Below, one piece after another: positions 1 to 10,706 of a DNA stretch of 64,000 nt (positions are counted from its first letter, which is position 1; every line of letters starts with the position of its first letter). Origin of the DNA: Candidula unifasciata (taxonomy: Eukaryota > Mollusca > Gastropoda > Stylommatophora > Geomitridae); NCBI GenBank assembly GCA_905116865.2, contig CAJHNH020003136.1, positions 1 to 64,000 of the forward strand. The letters run 5' to 3'. The notes beneath the pieces are model-generated. The model saw nothing but the letters and a program-made list of their open reading frames with translations, searched no databases and had not been told where the DNA came from. The translations under genes and the position numbers were made by a program.

Positions 1-240
1 CACCAAGTCGTTTTTGTCCCTACCCGAAAAAAAAAAACACCACCCCGGGTTCTCGTGAAACAGGGAAACCACCCCTGAGCTTCATAAAACTCAGGGGGGC
101 CCCCCACCCCCAAAAGCCCCCCGGGAAAATCTTTGACCCAAAAACGTTTGTCGACGAGGTTTAATTTTACTGAGGGACTGGTAGACCCATGCGGGACTTG
201 TTTCCCGTGAGTTTTTTCCCTTTATACGCGCTGTTATGTT
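1..240 (+). mobile_element. 3'UTR fragment of an R2/NeSL-like LINE
   Basis: This stretch aligns along its length with 26900-27105, the 3'UTR behind the endonuclease-type LINE coding region, and with the reverse complement of 16070-16270. Shared blocks include CACCAAGTCG at the start, GAGCTTCAT, TGTCGACGAGG and the final GTGAGTTT before the element end. It is a 5'-truncated copy cut by the window edge. Many runs of G, C, A and T are longer here than in the other two copies, which looks like sequencing error rather than evolution. Confidence 0.7.
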
Positions 241-1710
241 TTGGCGAAACCCTTTTTGCCCGCGGCTTTTTTTACCTTTAAAGATCTGAAACAAACTTTT
301 TTCCCCAAACTATCTTTTAAAAGGGAAAAAGGGCAATTAAAGCGGGAAAAAAAAGGCCGTTTGGGTTTGGGCCTTAATAATATCACAATCACATCAAAAT
401 TTAAATTAAAACTTTTAAGTAGAACCCCTTTCCATCAGTTTGCCAAACAAAAAATGACAGAATTAAAAAACAAAACTTTGACAGAGGGGGTTGTCACGAA
501 CAGTGTATGTACCTATTACATGCTGTGTTTTTCGGTTGCCGTACATTTAAGCAGTCATACCGATACAAGCTTATGTCTGAACGTTATGGATACATTCTTG
601 ACGTTACACTTTATTATTGCAAATAAAGAATTAACTGCTAGGACAACATTCGATGATTCTATTTTCTTTACGTTGAATGCTCTTGAATGGTTCACAGTGA
701 GAGCCCAACAGTCTTTGGACAAAGACACTTGATGAGAGCCGCTACTCAGTCAGCGAAAACGAGACGGACATGGCAAACTACAACAGAAAAACGACAAGTG
801 AACCTTAAGCCGTAATAGCCCCCACACGACCGAATCCCAGCCAGCTCAACGAAACGGGGTACTCACAATCAGCATAATACTAGATAAGCACGGTAGGCAA
901 ACCGATAAGTAATACCCATTATTTTTTTTTGTTTTTTTGCGTTCACCGGCTGTGAATTCAGGCGGAAGGTCACGGTTAATCTTCCGCTTGGACTTTAGGC
1001 TTTCACCCGGACATGATTTTTGCGTGTACAACCGTTTTAATGTTGCCTGCCTCATGGGGAACTGTACGACTTTCGAAGGAAGACGTCAGGCCTATTTCTA
1101 GTTTGACTGTGGCCATTGTTTTGTGTGGGTCAAGACGTTGCCTGATTTGTGTGGAGTCCACTTTGTCTCCTTCTCCATAGGTATTGCCCCCGGAGGACCC
1201 CTTTGGGGCAGCCCCCTGTGGAACAGTTAGCCCTCAAGGGAAGGCAGGGGCAGATCATGTGCATTTCCCGCCATCCAAGGAGGCTTCCATGTATGCAGAG
1301 CCGGCACATGGCGCTCTGGTTCTGGGCTCACCCAAGGAATCGTCACGTCCTGCACATGTCTGCTGAACCTCACAACCGTATCAGGCTTCCCGCTCGACAA
1401 GAGCTGCGTCCTCTGGTAGTCAGCGGGGAGCAGCCTGTGAATTTTGGACTTTCGTGACCACACGAATAGGTACGTTCTTTTTTCTTCGCACGTTAGATTT
1501 CTTTGACGAGCCGTTAGCCCGACAGAATTTTACATCCGGCGTCAGGCATAGCGTTGTCAGTTTGGTCCCAACACTCGGGCGAGTGGGGTCTTTGGGTGTG
1601 GACATTTGGTCTTTTTCTGTTCAGTACAAATTGTGGTGGTCAAATTTTGAGCACACTCGTGCGCCGTAGGATCTAGTTTTGTCGGACATTTAGGCTTAGC
1701 CAGCCAATGG
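241..1710. other. Unassigned stretch, homopolymer-rich at start
   Basis: No gene or known repeat could be recognised. Up to about 440 the sequence keeps the stretched homopolymers of the preceding element. The open frame at 241-732 has no recognisable domain and begins inside that suspect sequence, so I do not call it. From 846 to 1640 short frames on both strands overlap with no motif I can name. Confidence 0.5.
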
Positions 1711-1880
1711 GCTGTTGCTATTGTGGTGTACCTCAGCGCGGTGAAGACGACACAAAGGGTTACACAAGGATGTACATGGATGGCCATCCTCTGTATGGTT
1801 GCTGTTGTGGTGTACCTCAGCGCGGTGACGACGACACTGAGAGTTAACAGAGGATGTACAGTGAACAATGTTCTCTTCAC
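1711..1880. repeat. 84-bp tandem duplication, two copies
   Basis: Two direct copies lie 84 bp apart. Each contains GGTGTACCTCAGCGCGGTGA (at 1725 and 1809), followed by a related stretch ending in GGATGTACA. The copies differ by scattered substitutions, so the duplication is not very recent. Confidence 0.8.
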
Positions 1881-2391
1881 TCCGCATTCTTTTAACCAAG
1901 GGTTGTGATTTTTAGCTGTACGTTTGGCAAGCATACTCATGTTCCTAATGAGTTTTGATAACCTTTTTCACCCAAGCGTTTGGGGGCGGACTGATGAGAG
2001 CCACAAGGACACATCACCTCTGGGAGCCGCCAAACTCCGAGATCCCATGACAGCTCTGTTAATGCTCGTTTGAGACATTATTCGTGGCGCACGACGAGTA
2101 CGTGCTACAGGGGTCTTGCGTTAGGTTCCGTAAAACCAGAACAGTGAAGGACTGGCGCCCGAGTGACGTACGGAGTATCTCCTTACACACATCATGTTGA
2201 ACTTAACTTCCCCTCACGCCTGTGACATAAATCACAGCGCCACAGTACACAATGATTTAACAGCGAGATTTGGTTTTACTTTTATAACACAAGCTTCATA
2301 GGAAGCGGGTGGACGCCTGTGGGAAGTTTTCAAATTTCGAAACCAATCCAGCAGTGTTATTGTGACTATACGACAATGATGGTGCACGTAT
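1881..2391. other. Unassigned
   Basis: No gene, repeat family or RNA could be recognised between the 84-bp duplication and the CA microsatellite. Confidence 0.4.
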
Positions 2392-2392
2392 A

Positions 2393-2437
<45 letters not shown>

Positions 2438-2476
2438 ACACACACACTCACACATACATACACGCGCATACACTTA
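2392..2476. repeat. (CA)n microsatellite
   Basis: Dinucleotide CA run with a few interruptions toward the 3' end (CAGA, CTCA, CATA). Frames read through it on the minus strand give only Val-Cys repeats and are not genes. Confidence 0.95.
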
Positions 2477-2892
2477 CACAGCAACAGATTTACAATGCAA
2501 CCGTCACACAGTAAACACATGATTTGGCAAGGTGACCATGCCAAATTACAAATCAGATTTGTCAACTCATCTGGTGGGTTTTATAGCTTTACTTTGGAGA
2601 ACAAAGAAAAGACACGATGTCCGATAACAACCACTTCAAAGAAAGCCACTAATTTGGTGTTTCATTCCAGGTTGGAGTACATTTTCTTGGGAGGCAAGGA
2701 GTCAGTTGTCTGCTTACAAATAAACCAGATGTAAAACGGGTGTGCACACAAAACTCAATCTTCTGATCAAGACTAATGACCAGGATTGAAAACACACAGA
2801 ACTGCCCGACGAGTTTACAGTTGATGAACACCAAGAAGAAGAATACAATGTGTCAATGTAAATGGAAGCTTCTGCTCAAAATAAAAGTAAAG

Positions 2893-3112
2893 GACTCGTT
2901 TCTACGCCTGCTCACGTATAGGGTAAATAGGGCTAGACTTACATTTATCTAACAAACGGCACTTAGTGGCTGATGTGCTCAGCATCACGTCAGCCGCCTT
3001 TACTTCCAAGAACTGTACCTGGTAACCACTCAAGGCTGGGTCGAAGAGGGAGCCAAGGTCATTGTTTGGAGAAAAATAAAGTCCAGGCCCAGAGCGCCTA
3101 GCCACTAGACCA
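2893..3112 (-). mobile_element. tRNA-headed SINE copy
   Basis: On the minus strand this has the SINE body seen at 3400-3470 and 50400-50470: the GCTGAGCACATCAGCCAC-type block, the GGTACCAGGT-type block and an upstream GTCTAGTGGCTAGGCGC head resembling a tRNA A box. In plus orientation the order is reversed. It lies 150 bp from another SINE in opposite orientation. Confidence 0.65.
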
Positions 3113-3265
3113 TGATGGTTCCTTATGTACTAAATGTTCTGTGAAAGTAGTTTTTTGATGTGGGTAATTCACATGCACGTTTATTAGTATTTCCCCCTGT
3201 AAGATATGTGGGCCATATTTAGGCAACAGATTCAGTTTAGAATAGAAGAACATAATTAGTTGCAT

Positions 3266-3560
3266 AAGGCGTCTGTAGCTTTGGCGTTGCGAGTTTGACT
3301 CGTAATCCAACGTACCGCGATCGAAACGCACTGCTGGTTGCGTGGATTTTTAATCATGGTATGGGGCGTCGCAGGTCGACCCAGCCCGAAATAGGTGCCA
3401 GGATGGCTGTCCTGAGGAAGTAAAGACGGCCGGTGTAATGCTGACCACATTACCCATTCAGTGCCGATCGGTCTGTAAAAATATGGGACACTAGTATACT
3501 GACACTCTTCCCATATAGTTAATGCGCCTTAGGCGTGAAATGGGATCTTTACTTTTACTT
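3266..3560 (+). mobile_element. Near full-length tRNA-headed SINE
   Basis: It begins with a tRNA-like head (AGGCGTCTGTAGC, then GCGATCGAAAC) and has the body block GCTGACCACATTACCCA at about 3440. It ends in a palindromic-looking GCGCCTTAGGCG followed by TTTACTTTTACTT. The same order and the same 3' tail occur at 50286-50541 and 61750-61920. Internal pol III promoters are expected in such heads; activity cannot be judged. Confidence 0.75.
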
Positions 3561-3656
3561 GTTTACATTAGTTGCATATTTAAAAGCAGGCGTGGAAGAA
3601 GTACATGGCGATACAGGTTAGCGGATAATATTCGGTGATAAATCAACGGGTGTGTG

Positions 3657-3690
3657 CGCGTAAGTGTGTGTGTTTGTGTGTGTGTGTATA
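3657..3690. repeat. Short (GT)n tract
   Basis: Interrupted GT dinucleotide run. Confidence 0.7.
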
Positions 3691-4017
3691 CGTTAAGTTT
3701 AGATATCCAATGTTTAAGATAAATTGCAGCAAACCCGCAATGTGGTGACGGCATCTGTTGGCTCGTTTAAGTTTGTTGACGATTGTATTTGAACGCGCTG
3801 GTAGTTTTAATACTTTTCAAAGGTTTACTGCCCATCCATTACACGTGACAAAGAACACTGGCCATCCGGAAGTATTAGTGAACATTGCTTCTGAGAACGA
3901 AGTTAACTGTTGTGAAACTGAGCATGGAAAGCTCTTCTCGTGACATCTTAAGGAACCATTACTCTCGCCCTCAAGTTTAGTGAGTTTGCTGTTCTTGGCC
4001 TATTAGGAAACCAAAAG

Positions 4018-4160
4018 GCACTCAGTGGGTGATGCAGTGAGCATTTTCCCTTTCTTCCACCCCCCCCCCCCGCTCCCAGTACTTATCCTGGTACCCTTTT
4101 TGTGTGTGGATAACCTGGGAACCGAGGTTATTTCTGTAGAGAGAGAAAGGAAACACCTAC
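4018..4160 (-). mobile_element. SINE body fragment (minus)
   Basis: CACTCAGTGGGTGATG, then GTGAGCAT and a CTTATCCTGGTACC block match, in the same order, the minus-strand SINE bodies at 2960-3040 and 56551-56620. A C run of about 11 interrupts it. Diverged and truncated. Confidence 0.45.
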
Positions 4161-4619
4161 TCCCTACGGATTTGAAGATTCAACCTTCCGGACCGAAGAC
4201 GAGTGCCCAACCGCTACCGTAACGCTGCCGCCACTAGTGACATCTTAATAATGTATTGAATTAAGAATGATTTGCATAAATGGTATATCTGTTCCTCCTC
4301 GCGTGGCTTCCAAGGCTCCATTTTGGGGAAAAACAGGAAAAGAGCCACTGCCTTTCCAACTAGTATGTTGAAGGAGTCGACTTGTCTGAGAAGAGAGCAA
4401 TCAACAGTCTGCATGCAAATAAGACATATATTTAAAACGGATATTCGCGTAACACTCAGGTTTTGGAACAATCCTGAAGTTTTGATTAGTATGAACATCT
4501 AGATCTTATCGTCAAAAAGAAGATATCCTTTCCTATTTGCTCCCCCCACCCTCTCTCCCACCTCTTCCTCCCTAACACCCCCCCCCCCTCCCACCCAGGC
4601 TGCTATCTGAAAGACTGAA
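4161..4619. other. Unassigned
   Basis: No gene or repeat family recognised. It contains CT/C-rich tracts near 4535-4600. Confidence 0.4.
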
Positions 4620-4790
4620 ACAAAGTGCCACGGTGCGGATGAGAATCACCTGTGGAGAGGTTCCGAAAACCCCGTTCAGCCGTTAGGCTATATTTCAGAA
4701 TAAATTTAGGGCCCCCTGCTAAAACTAGAGTAGGGCTTTAAAATAACTAAAAATTGCATCCCACATAGGGATGACGAGATTATTATTTTT
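4620..4790 (+). repeat. Dispersed repeat family A, single copy
   Basis: AAAGTGCCACGGTGCGGATGAG, the GAGAGGTTCC block and AGAGTAGGGCTT match, in order, the copy at 32545-32745. In reverse complement they match each of the five copies at 24051-25030. No coding capacity seen; family class unknown (SINE, MITE or LINE tail). Confidence 0.7.
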
Positions 4791-4870
4791 TAAAATTAAA
4801 GTGCAGTGTTTCAACAGTTCATAGTTTTACCAGCACACGTATGGCATTTTACTTCAGTGAGTTTTAGTCT

Positions 4871-5167
4871 GTGGCTTTCATGCTTCATGCTGATATTATC
4901 AATGCCCTCAGAGAAATGGAAAGGATGGAGGACTTTGGTGGCAGTGAATCCACATCACTCGCCAGAATGGCAGACTTGGGAATTAAGATCGACACAGCAA
5001 AAAACGAGACGCACACCGGACACGTCAGAAGACTTGTTAATCAACATAGAACTGGTACTATTAGCCATCGGACGTTGGGGTTCATACTGAGGGGAGGATC
5101 TGAGCACCTATGGACATGTCCGGAGTGCAATGATGATAACCCAACTAACTAACTAACTAACTAACTA
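4871..5167 (+). mobile_element. 3' end of RNase H-bearing LINE
   Basis: The frame ends in a C-P-E-C-N-D-D-N cysteine pair, matching the C-terminus of the RNase H-type LINE ORF at 57.9-58.6 kb (C-P-E-C-C). It is followed by an (AACT)n tail of about seven units. Upstream residues fit the linker between RNase H and that cysteine motif. It is a 5'-truncated insertion, dead as a mobile unit. Confidence 0.7.
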
Positions 5168-5745
5168 GTCTGTGGCTTTGTAAGTATTCCTACATGTGAT
5201 ATGGGGTAAATAGGAGGTGAATTTGTGGAGAAATGGGGCAAGCCATTTGTTTGCCTCTCTGAAAGTTTATTCGTTTCACTGACTGCGTCGTACGACAATT
5301 CTGTGGAGTCCCATAGGGATCGTCACTGGTGCTACGGGGTTGATCTACTATTGCCGCCGATATCTAGGTTTTTTGCAGAGAGATCAAATATTATTTGATA
5401 AAACTCTCGATTCATTATGTGATAAACGACTTCAAATAATGTCAACCAGACAAAGCTCTTAAAACAGCTGTTTCCCGAACGGAGTGAACAGCTGCTGTCC
5501 ATGCAATCATTTCAATCCTTTTATTATTAGCTAGTAAAGAAAACTATTAAAACAATTAAAGGCACTAATCTTGTGCAATGTATTGTTTGTATCCGCATTA
5601 TTTAAAAACAATTACTGTTTAACAACAAACTTAATTAAATTAATGCTTGCTAAAATATGGAAAATTAGTTGGTGTGCTAGAACCACAAATGCTGTTTTCT
5701 GAGAGGAAACTAAACCAATTCTTGTGGATCAAGAGATTATGAAAA
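5168..5745. other. Unassigned AT-rich stretch
   Basis: No gene or repeat recognised. A few residues near 5300 faintly suggest a decayed LINE, not enough to call. Confidence 0.35.
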
Positions 5746-5749
5746 ATGC

Positions 5750-6310
5750 GCTCTCATTGAATATGGCAATGGTTGTAAGGTTTCAGTGGAACATTTGGAA
5801 CTATGGGAGGGAGTGTGAGGTCAGCGAGCTTGAGTTTTGCGTTCCTAATGAAACACGTTCTTTTTAGTCTAGCCCTCTGGGGTTTCTGCAGTCGGCTGTG
5901 CATGGGGGTTATTCTTTCAAATGGTGGTATTTGGAGAGCTGGGTGAGGAGCTTTGTGTCTCCCTGTCTTCCAGATCAAGGAGACCAGTAATTGTTTCCAT
6001 GTCTTATAAAGGCGTGGAGCGCATGGCGCCTTTTAAAATACGGAGTGCATAATTTTGGATCTTTGAGATTTTCTGAAAATTTGATTTAGCTGCTGTGCCC
6101 CAAGCAGCTATCCCATATCCTAGTGTTGGCCTCACATATCCGGTAAAGGTTCTTTTGTTGTCAATAAGGTTTGCCCCTCCCCCCTTTTCCCCCAGTCTGC
6201 TCCAGCTAGCTTCCTCATCAGTTGAGTTCTCTGAAGTACCTTGCTCTGATTCATTTTTACCTATTTTCTCCATGTGAGTCTTCGGTCAAAGGGAACTCCA
6301 AAAGACGATG
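5750..6310 (-). mobile_element. LINE reverse-transcriptase C-terminal fragment
   Basis: The minus-strand translation contains G-V-P-F-D-R-R-L-T-W, then Y-V-R-P-T-L-G-Y-G-I-A-A-W-G-T and A-L-R-I-L-K-G-A-M-R-S-T-P. This is the classic order after the RT palm in Jockey/I-group non-LTR elements. Frame breaks are present (the first block is in another frame than the rest). It is a relic with neither catalytic core nor 5' part. Confidence 0.8.
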
Positions 6311-6539
6311 GTGAGTCATCATGCTTCAGTGCCAGAATACCATATGTAAGCGAAGCTTTCTAGGGTTTGTTGTAAAGACTGCGCTCTCTGATGTCTGCGA
6401 ATTTGCGGGTAGTTTTGTTGCTCGTGGTAGTTTTTTCATTGGCTGTTCTGCTAGCTTCATGCCTGGCTGGTCTGGCTCACTTCAGGTGTTTCTTTGGGTG
6501 TCGTGAGCTGGCCGATCTACTGTCAATTGCGGACTGTGA

Positions 6540-8080
6540 GATTCTGATTGGCTGACTGGTATCTTCTTGCCGGTGTTATGATACAGCACCCGCCTACCAA
6601 AGCAGCAGCCTGGAGTCCACACCACAGACATCATGCAGTGCTCACGCTGCAACAGGGCATAGCACACCGCCGCGACCTGTCACAGTGGCCCTATCTGTCG
6701 GTAATGCTCGAGGGCCCACGACTTCAAGGAGTGCCCGCTAGCGAAACTCGATAGCGGCTTCAAAAAGCATAACGAAAAGCGGAAATGCAGCAACTGCTTA
6801 GGTGAACACAGTGAGAGTTACCTGGGTTGCCCGTACCTTAAGAAGTGCAGGAGAGAAATGACAGCCGCCACCGCCAGAGACACATACCAGGCGCCCAGAC
6901 AGCAAGAGGCAAGACCGCCGAGAAACATACCAAGAGACAGACAAAATGATCAGGCTCGCTCCGCCACCATGCAAAACGATATACCGCAAATAGTCGACGA
7001 ACTGAGAGGCCAAATCACAGCACTCCAGAAAGAAAGAACCACCGCGGCCGCTAAAAGAACGGAGACCCTGGAACTGATTTCCCTACTGCTAGGGAGATCA
7101 AGGACCTAAAGGCAGAAAGTCTTGCATACGCGACCCAGCAAACAAACAGACAGTCAGAAGACGCAGAAAACCTTCAAAAGACCAGATAGCTACTTACCAG
7201 CCTCAGAGCAACCCAGGCAGAAGAAGAATTACGACGCCAGTCAGAGAGAGAGGAGAGAAGGAAGGAGCTGGCCGAGATAAAAACTGCACGGGAAGCCGCC
7301 CAGCTAGAGAAAGCCACCGCAGAAGCCATAACAGCAGCCAAAGCAGCTAAAACAGAACTAACCCTGCTAGAGAAAGAAAGAAATGCTTATAAAAAGCCAA
7401 ATACCATCAGGGCTGACAAAGGCGTCTCCACTGACAACGTAACAATGGAGCATCAGGCGCAAATGACTGAACCAGAACAAGATAAAAACAACGAAGAAGA
7501 CTCAGAAGAGATCCCAGTCATCACAGACACAGAACAGTCAGATGGAGAGATCATATCCGATGAAGAATATACACAAGCAGAGCAGGAGTTTCCGACTGCT
7601 AGCAGTGCACCGCCCGAAGAACCCGCACCGTACGTCTTCGATAAGGAACAATTCCTAAGAGACCAGGAAGAACACTACGCACTAGAAAAATGCTAAGTAT
7701 TGAACGCAGAACAGCAAAAATGGGGCCCACTACAAACCACTATCACCCAGAGAAACAACCGAGGAAGACGACGACGACGCTACTAACGTAGCAGAAGCCA
7801 AAAACCCGAGCCGCCATCTTTCAGGAAAAACCAGCCCGCCAAACGAATGACGCCAGAACGCCACCAGAACCTGACAGCAGAAGCCAGACCCCACCCATCC
7901 CGTTCCAGGCCACCCAGGCACATGGCTGTCCTTTTCAGGACTGTCATATCCACTCCCAAAACCTGCAAGCCGCCCGCCAAGCCCACGCTGCTGACATGAT
8001 GGAACAACTAAAAGGAAACTCAGGCGAAAGTCATCGCCACAAAAGAAAGAAATTCAAGCTCAGATAGGAAATAACCCGTC
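6540..8080 (+). mobile_element. LINE ORF1 (gag-like) relic, plus strand
   Basis: The plus-strand frame near 6630-6850 carries three consecutive zinc-knuckle-like motifs: C-x2-C...H-T-A-A-T-C, C-x2-C-x3-H-D-F-K-E-C and C-x2-C-x4-H...G-C. Two are interrupted by in-frame stops. A long Gln/Glu/Arg/Ala-rich, coiled-coil-like region follows (6860-7690), ending in an acidic stretch (E-E-D-S-E-E-I). This layout is known for ORF1 of Jockey/I-group LINEs. The region N-terminal to the knuckles is missing. Stops and frameshifts show it is dead. Confidence 0.75.
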
Positions 8081-8139
8081 CTTGAGAAAACAGGCCATCA
8101 GGCGGTTAAAAAAGGACCAAGCTTTTCTTTTTTGTTCTT

Positions 8140-9650
8140 TTCCAACGAACGACGATTCCCGCCAAATTTCGGCCTTCAGATCGATTCCTCTGGGGATTAT
8201 GGTACGTCGTCTGCTTACTGGCTTGAGTTAAGGTGGGTGAGTTCATCTATCTTCTTGATGCGTTGCTTAAAGTTCGCTGCTTTGTTTTGAATTTTCTTCA
8301 TTCGATTTCTGAAGCTGTGCCTCTGTTTCTTTAATCTAGGCGACTTCGGACAAGAGTAGTTGCTGGGTTTCTGTCATTTCTTTGAGGGTCGTCTTCTCAA
8401 TTTGGCCTGTCGTGCTTATTTCAGCGGGTCTTTATCAAACTTCGTGTTCTTTCTGCCTTGGGTGTCGATCGGGATTGTCATGATGCCGCAACTTGAATTT
8501 TGCCATGTCTGCGATTTCAGCCTCTATATGTCTCTGAGTCTCGAGGGACGCTTGCATGGGGATTCATAGCACTGTCTTTTCCACCCTCTCTTGATTTCGC
8601 TGTGTCTTTGTTGGTTGATTTTTCGTCTCAGAGGGCCTGAATCTAAGTGTTCAGGAAGGAGACCTTGTTACCGAGTTCAGTTGTGACTTCAGTGGTGGCG
8701 CCTCGAGATGCCTCATGTCAACTGTAGGCATTTTGGTATGGGATGTTTTCCTGTACGACAGTGGTTGTGACGTCTCGGTATTGCTGGATATAGGGGCACC
8801 GTAGCTGCCTGGCACCGTCGCACCGGAACGGTTGGCATATTTCCTATTTGGATTGGCTTTCCTACGTTTTGGTACAGTTTCGAGCAATAACTGCAAATTT
8901 CGTGCTCACTCTGGCAAGACGATCTGGAATTCCAGGCTTTCTGGCACCAGGAACATTGCGGCACCTGTGGTATGTGCTGTTCTTGTCTGTGCTTTCTCTG
9001 GTTCAGTTAGACTGCATTTGGGATGTTTTCTCCTCTGAAGAAATCACACTGACTAGCAATGGGTTACGTTTGGATCCGAGCCTCTTTGCTTTGGTGAATT
9101 TGAGTTTCCAGTTTTCTTTCGTCAGCTGCTCGATAATCGCATGATAGCTCAGGTTGAAATTGACCCTCTGCACAACCCAGCGCCTGACGTTCTTGATTAT
9201 AATGGCAATCACAAACATTTCATTGGACAGCTGCAGTTCCTTTCTGCAGTTCTGTTTGATTTCATCCAGCATGCTCGAGTTGCTGTTGGTTCTATTTAGA
9301 GTAGCTTTCCCGCCCTCTGAACTTTTCTTGAGTCTTGCGACCGCCCGTTTTCCCAGCAGGTTCTCCAGAATTTGTATGAGCGTAAGCGTTGTCAGGGCGG
9401 CAAGTGGTGCTTGATCCACGCTGGTCGTCCGGTAGAAAACAGTGACTGGATACTCGTGGCTGCTCTTGGGTGAAATGGATGGTTCTGTATTGGCTGGTTC
9501 TTGGGTAGGCTCCGGTGTCGCTAAGAATGGTTCAGGTGATCTGGTACGTCAGTCAGGGCCTCACAGTGGCCAGGGCGTCATCCTTCTTTGCTTTAGGAGT
9601 GGCTGCTTTCGTCTTTATGGAGACTGAGGTAGAGCGGGTAGTGAGGCAGG
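8140..9650 (-). mobile_element. LINE ORF1 (gag-like) relic, minus strand
   Basis: The minus-strand translation at 9003-9419 resembles the domain that precedes zinc knuckles in LINE ORF1 proteins: Y-H-A-I-I-E-Q-L-T-K-E, then A-K-R-L-G-S-K-R-N-P-L-L-V-S-V. It is followed at 8860-8964 by P-Q-C-S-W-C-Q-K and C-S-Y-C pairs. The histidine of the first knuckle is replaced (S-R-S-S-C follows N). It converges tail to tail with the plus-strand ORF1 relic. Frame changes show decay. Confidence 0.65.
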
Positions 9651-10097
9651 TGGTTTGCCTCTTTTGTCCTGTATGATTTCCTCTTGGTTTGCTTCCACGT
9701 AGCATGATGACAAAGTGCGGGTAGAGATGATGGCTGTAATTATAAAGCTATTCGCCTCACTGATTAGTGCAGGTAATTAGCTATAGCTTGGTCTCTAAAG
9801 GGTTGCAGGATACTAGTAAAAATCTCTTTAAAGAACTCCCATGGTTCGTTAACAGTATATATGGCTAAAGCTATCGATATCACGGCTATCGAATAGTGCG
9901 TTCGACAGTTGGCAAGGCAAGCTGCTTACTGGGGTAAGTGTCCAAACATGAAGTAAATAAAAACACCATGTTCTGCATTGATGCACTCAGAATTCAAATG
10001 AGTATCGCACACTGCCTGGGACACAAAGAGTTATAGGCAGGGTAAACATTGTTCATGAACTCTCAATATGCAGAAAGGAACAATATGAAATTATGTA
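9651..10097. other. 3' flank of receptor gene 1, unassigned
   Basis: Non-coding sequence downstream of the gene 1 stop. No clear polyadenylation signal on the minus strand within this interval was seen. Confidence 0.4.
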
Positions 10098-10706
10098 CTA
10101 ACATTTAAAACATACAGTGTCAGCTTTGAATATTTGTAAAAAAGCATCCCTGAATTTGCTGCTCATGTGGTAATAAATAAAAATATTAGCTGACGAGTTT
10201 ATAGACTCCAGTATGAATCCAACACCACCAAGCAATGTCAATAAATTACTGTATATTCCATCAATAGAGAGCTCTGGTACTATTGCCATAGCGACAGATG
10301 TAACACTGGTACAAATAAAACAAACAATAAACAAGGCTGAAATCATGATCACCATTTTGGCAACTCGCTTATTGGAACTGGTTAAGCTGACAGATTTCGA
10401 AGATGATGATGATGTTTGACGCCATTTAGCTTTATCGTCAAGTTCAATAACGAGAATAACTGTACACACAATGACAACAACAAAGGCACTAACTGGCACT
10501 GCGGAGAAGTTAACTGGGTAAAAGATAGTGTCAAAGGCTTCACGGTTGGCTACGTAAACTATACCAATCTGAGTTTTGTTTTTATTTGGGTAAAATTTGT
10601 TTCCCAAATTGTAAACGAAGTACATGGGGCACACGCCTAATGTGAGCGCGACGAAGATGATGAGTGTGATTATGCACACACGCCGAGGTGTTAAAATATC
10701 CTTTAC
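10098..10706 (-). CDS. Gene 1 exon 3 (TM4-TM7, C-tail)
   Basis: Acceptor TATTGCAG|GTA; begins V-K-D-I-L-T-P-R-R. Contains TM4, a loop with an N-K-T sequon, TM5, a Ser-rich third inner loop (S-S-S-S-S-K), TM6 and TM7. Ends in a short Cys-containing tail (V-C-F-K-C) before TAG. Confidence 0.85.
   Translation of the reverse strand, partial: VKDILTPRRVCIITLIIFVALTLGVCPMYFVYNLGNKFYPNKNKTQIGIVYVANREAFDTIFYPVNFSAVPVSAFVVVIVCTVILVIELDDKAKWRQTSSSSSKSVSLTSSNKRVAKMVIMISALFIVCFICTSVTSVAMAIVPELSIDGIYSNLLTLLGGVGFILESINSSANIFIYYHMSSKFRDAFLQIFKADTVCFKC

Noticed and set aside
241..732. 163-codon plus-strand frame
   Set aside because: Begins in suspected error-rich sequence and has no domain.
8848..9414. Plus-strand open frames at 8848-9144 and 9154-9414
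   Set aside because: Antisense to the LINE ORF1 region, which has the recognisable domain on the minus strand.
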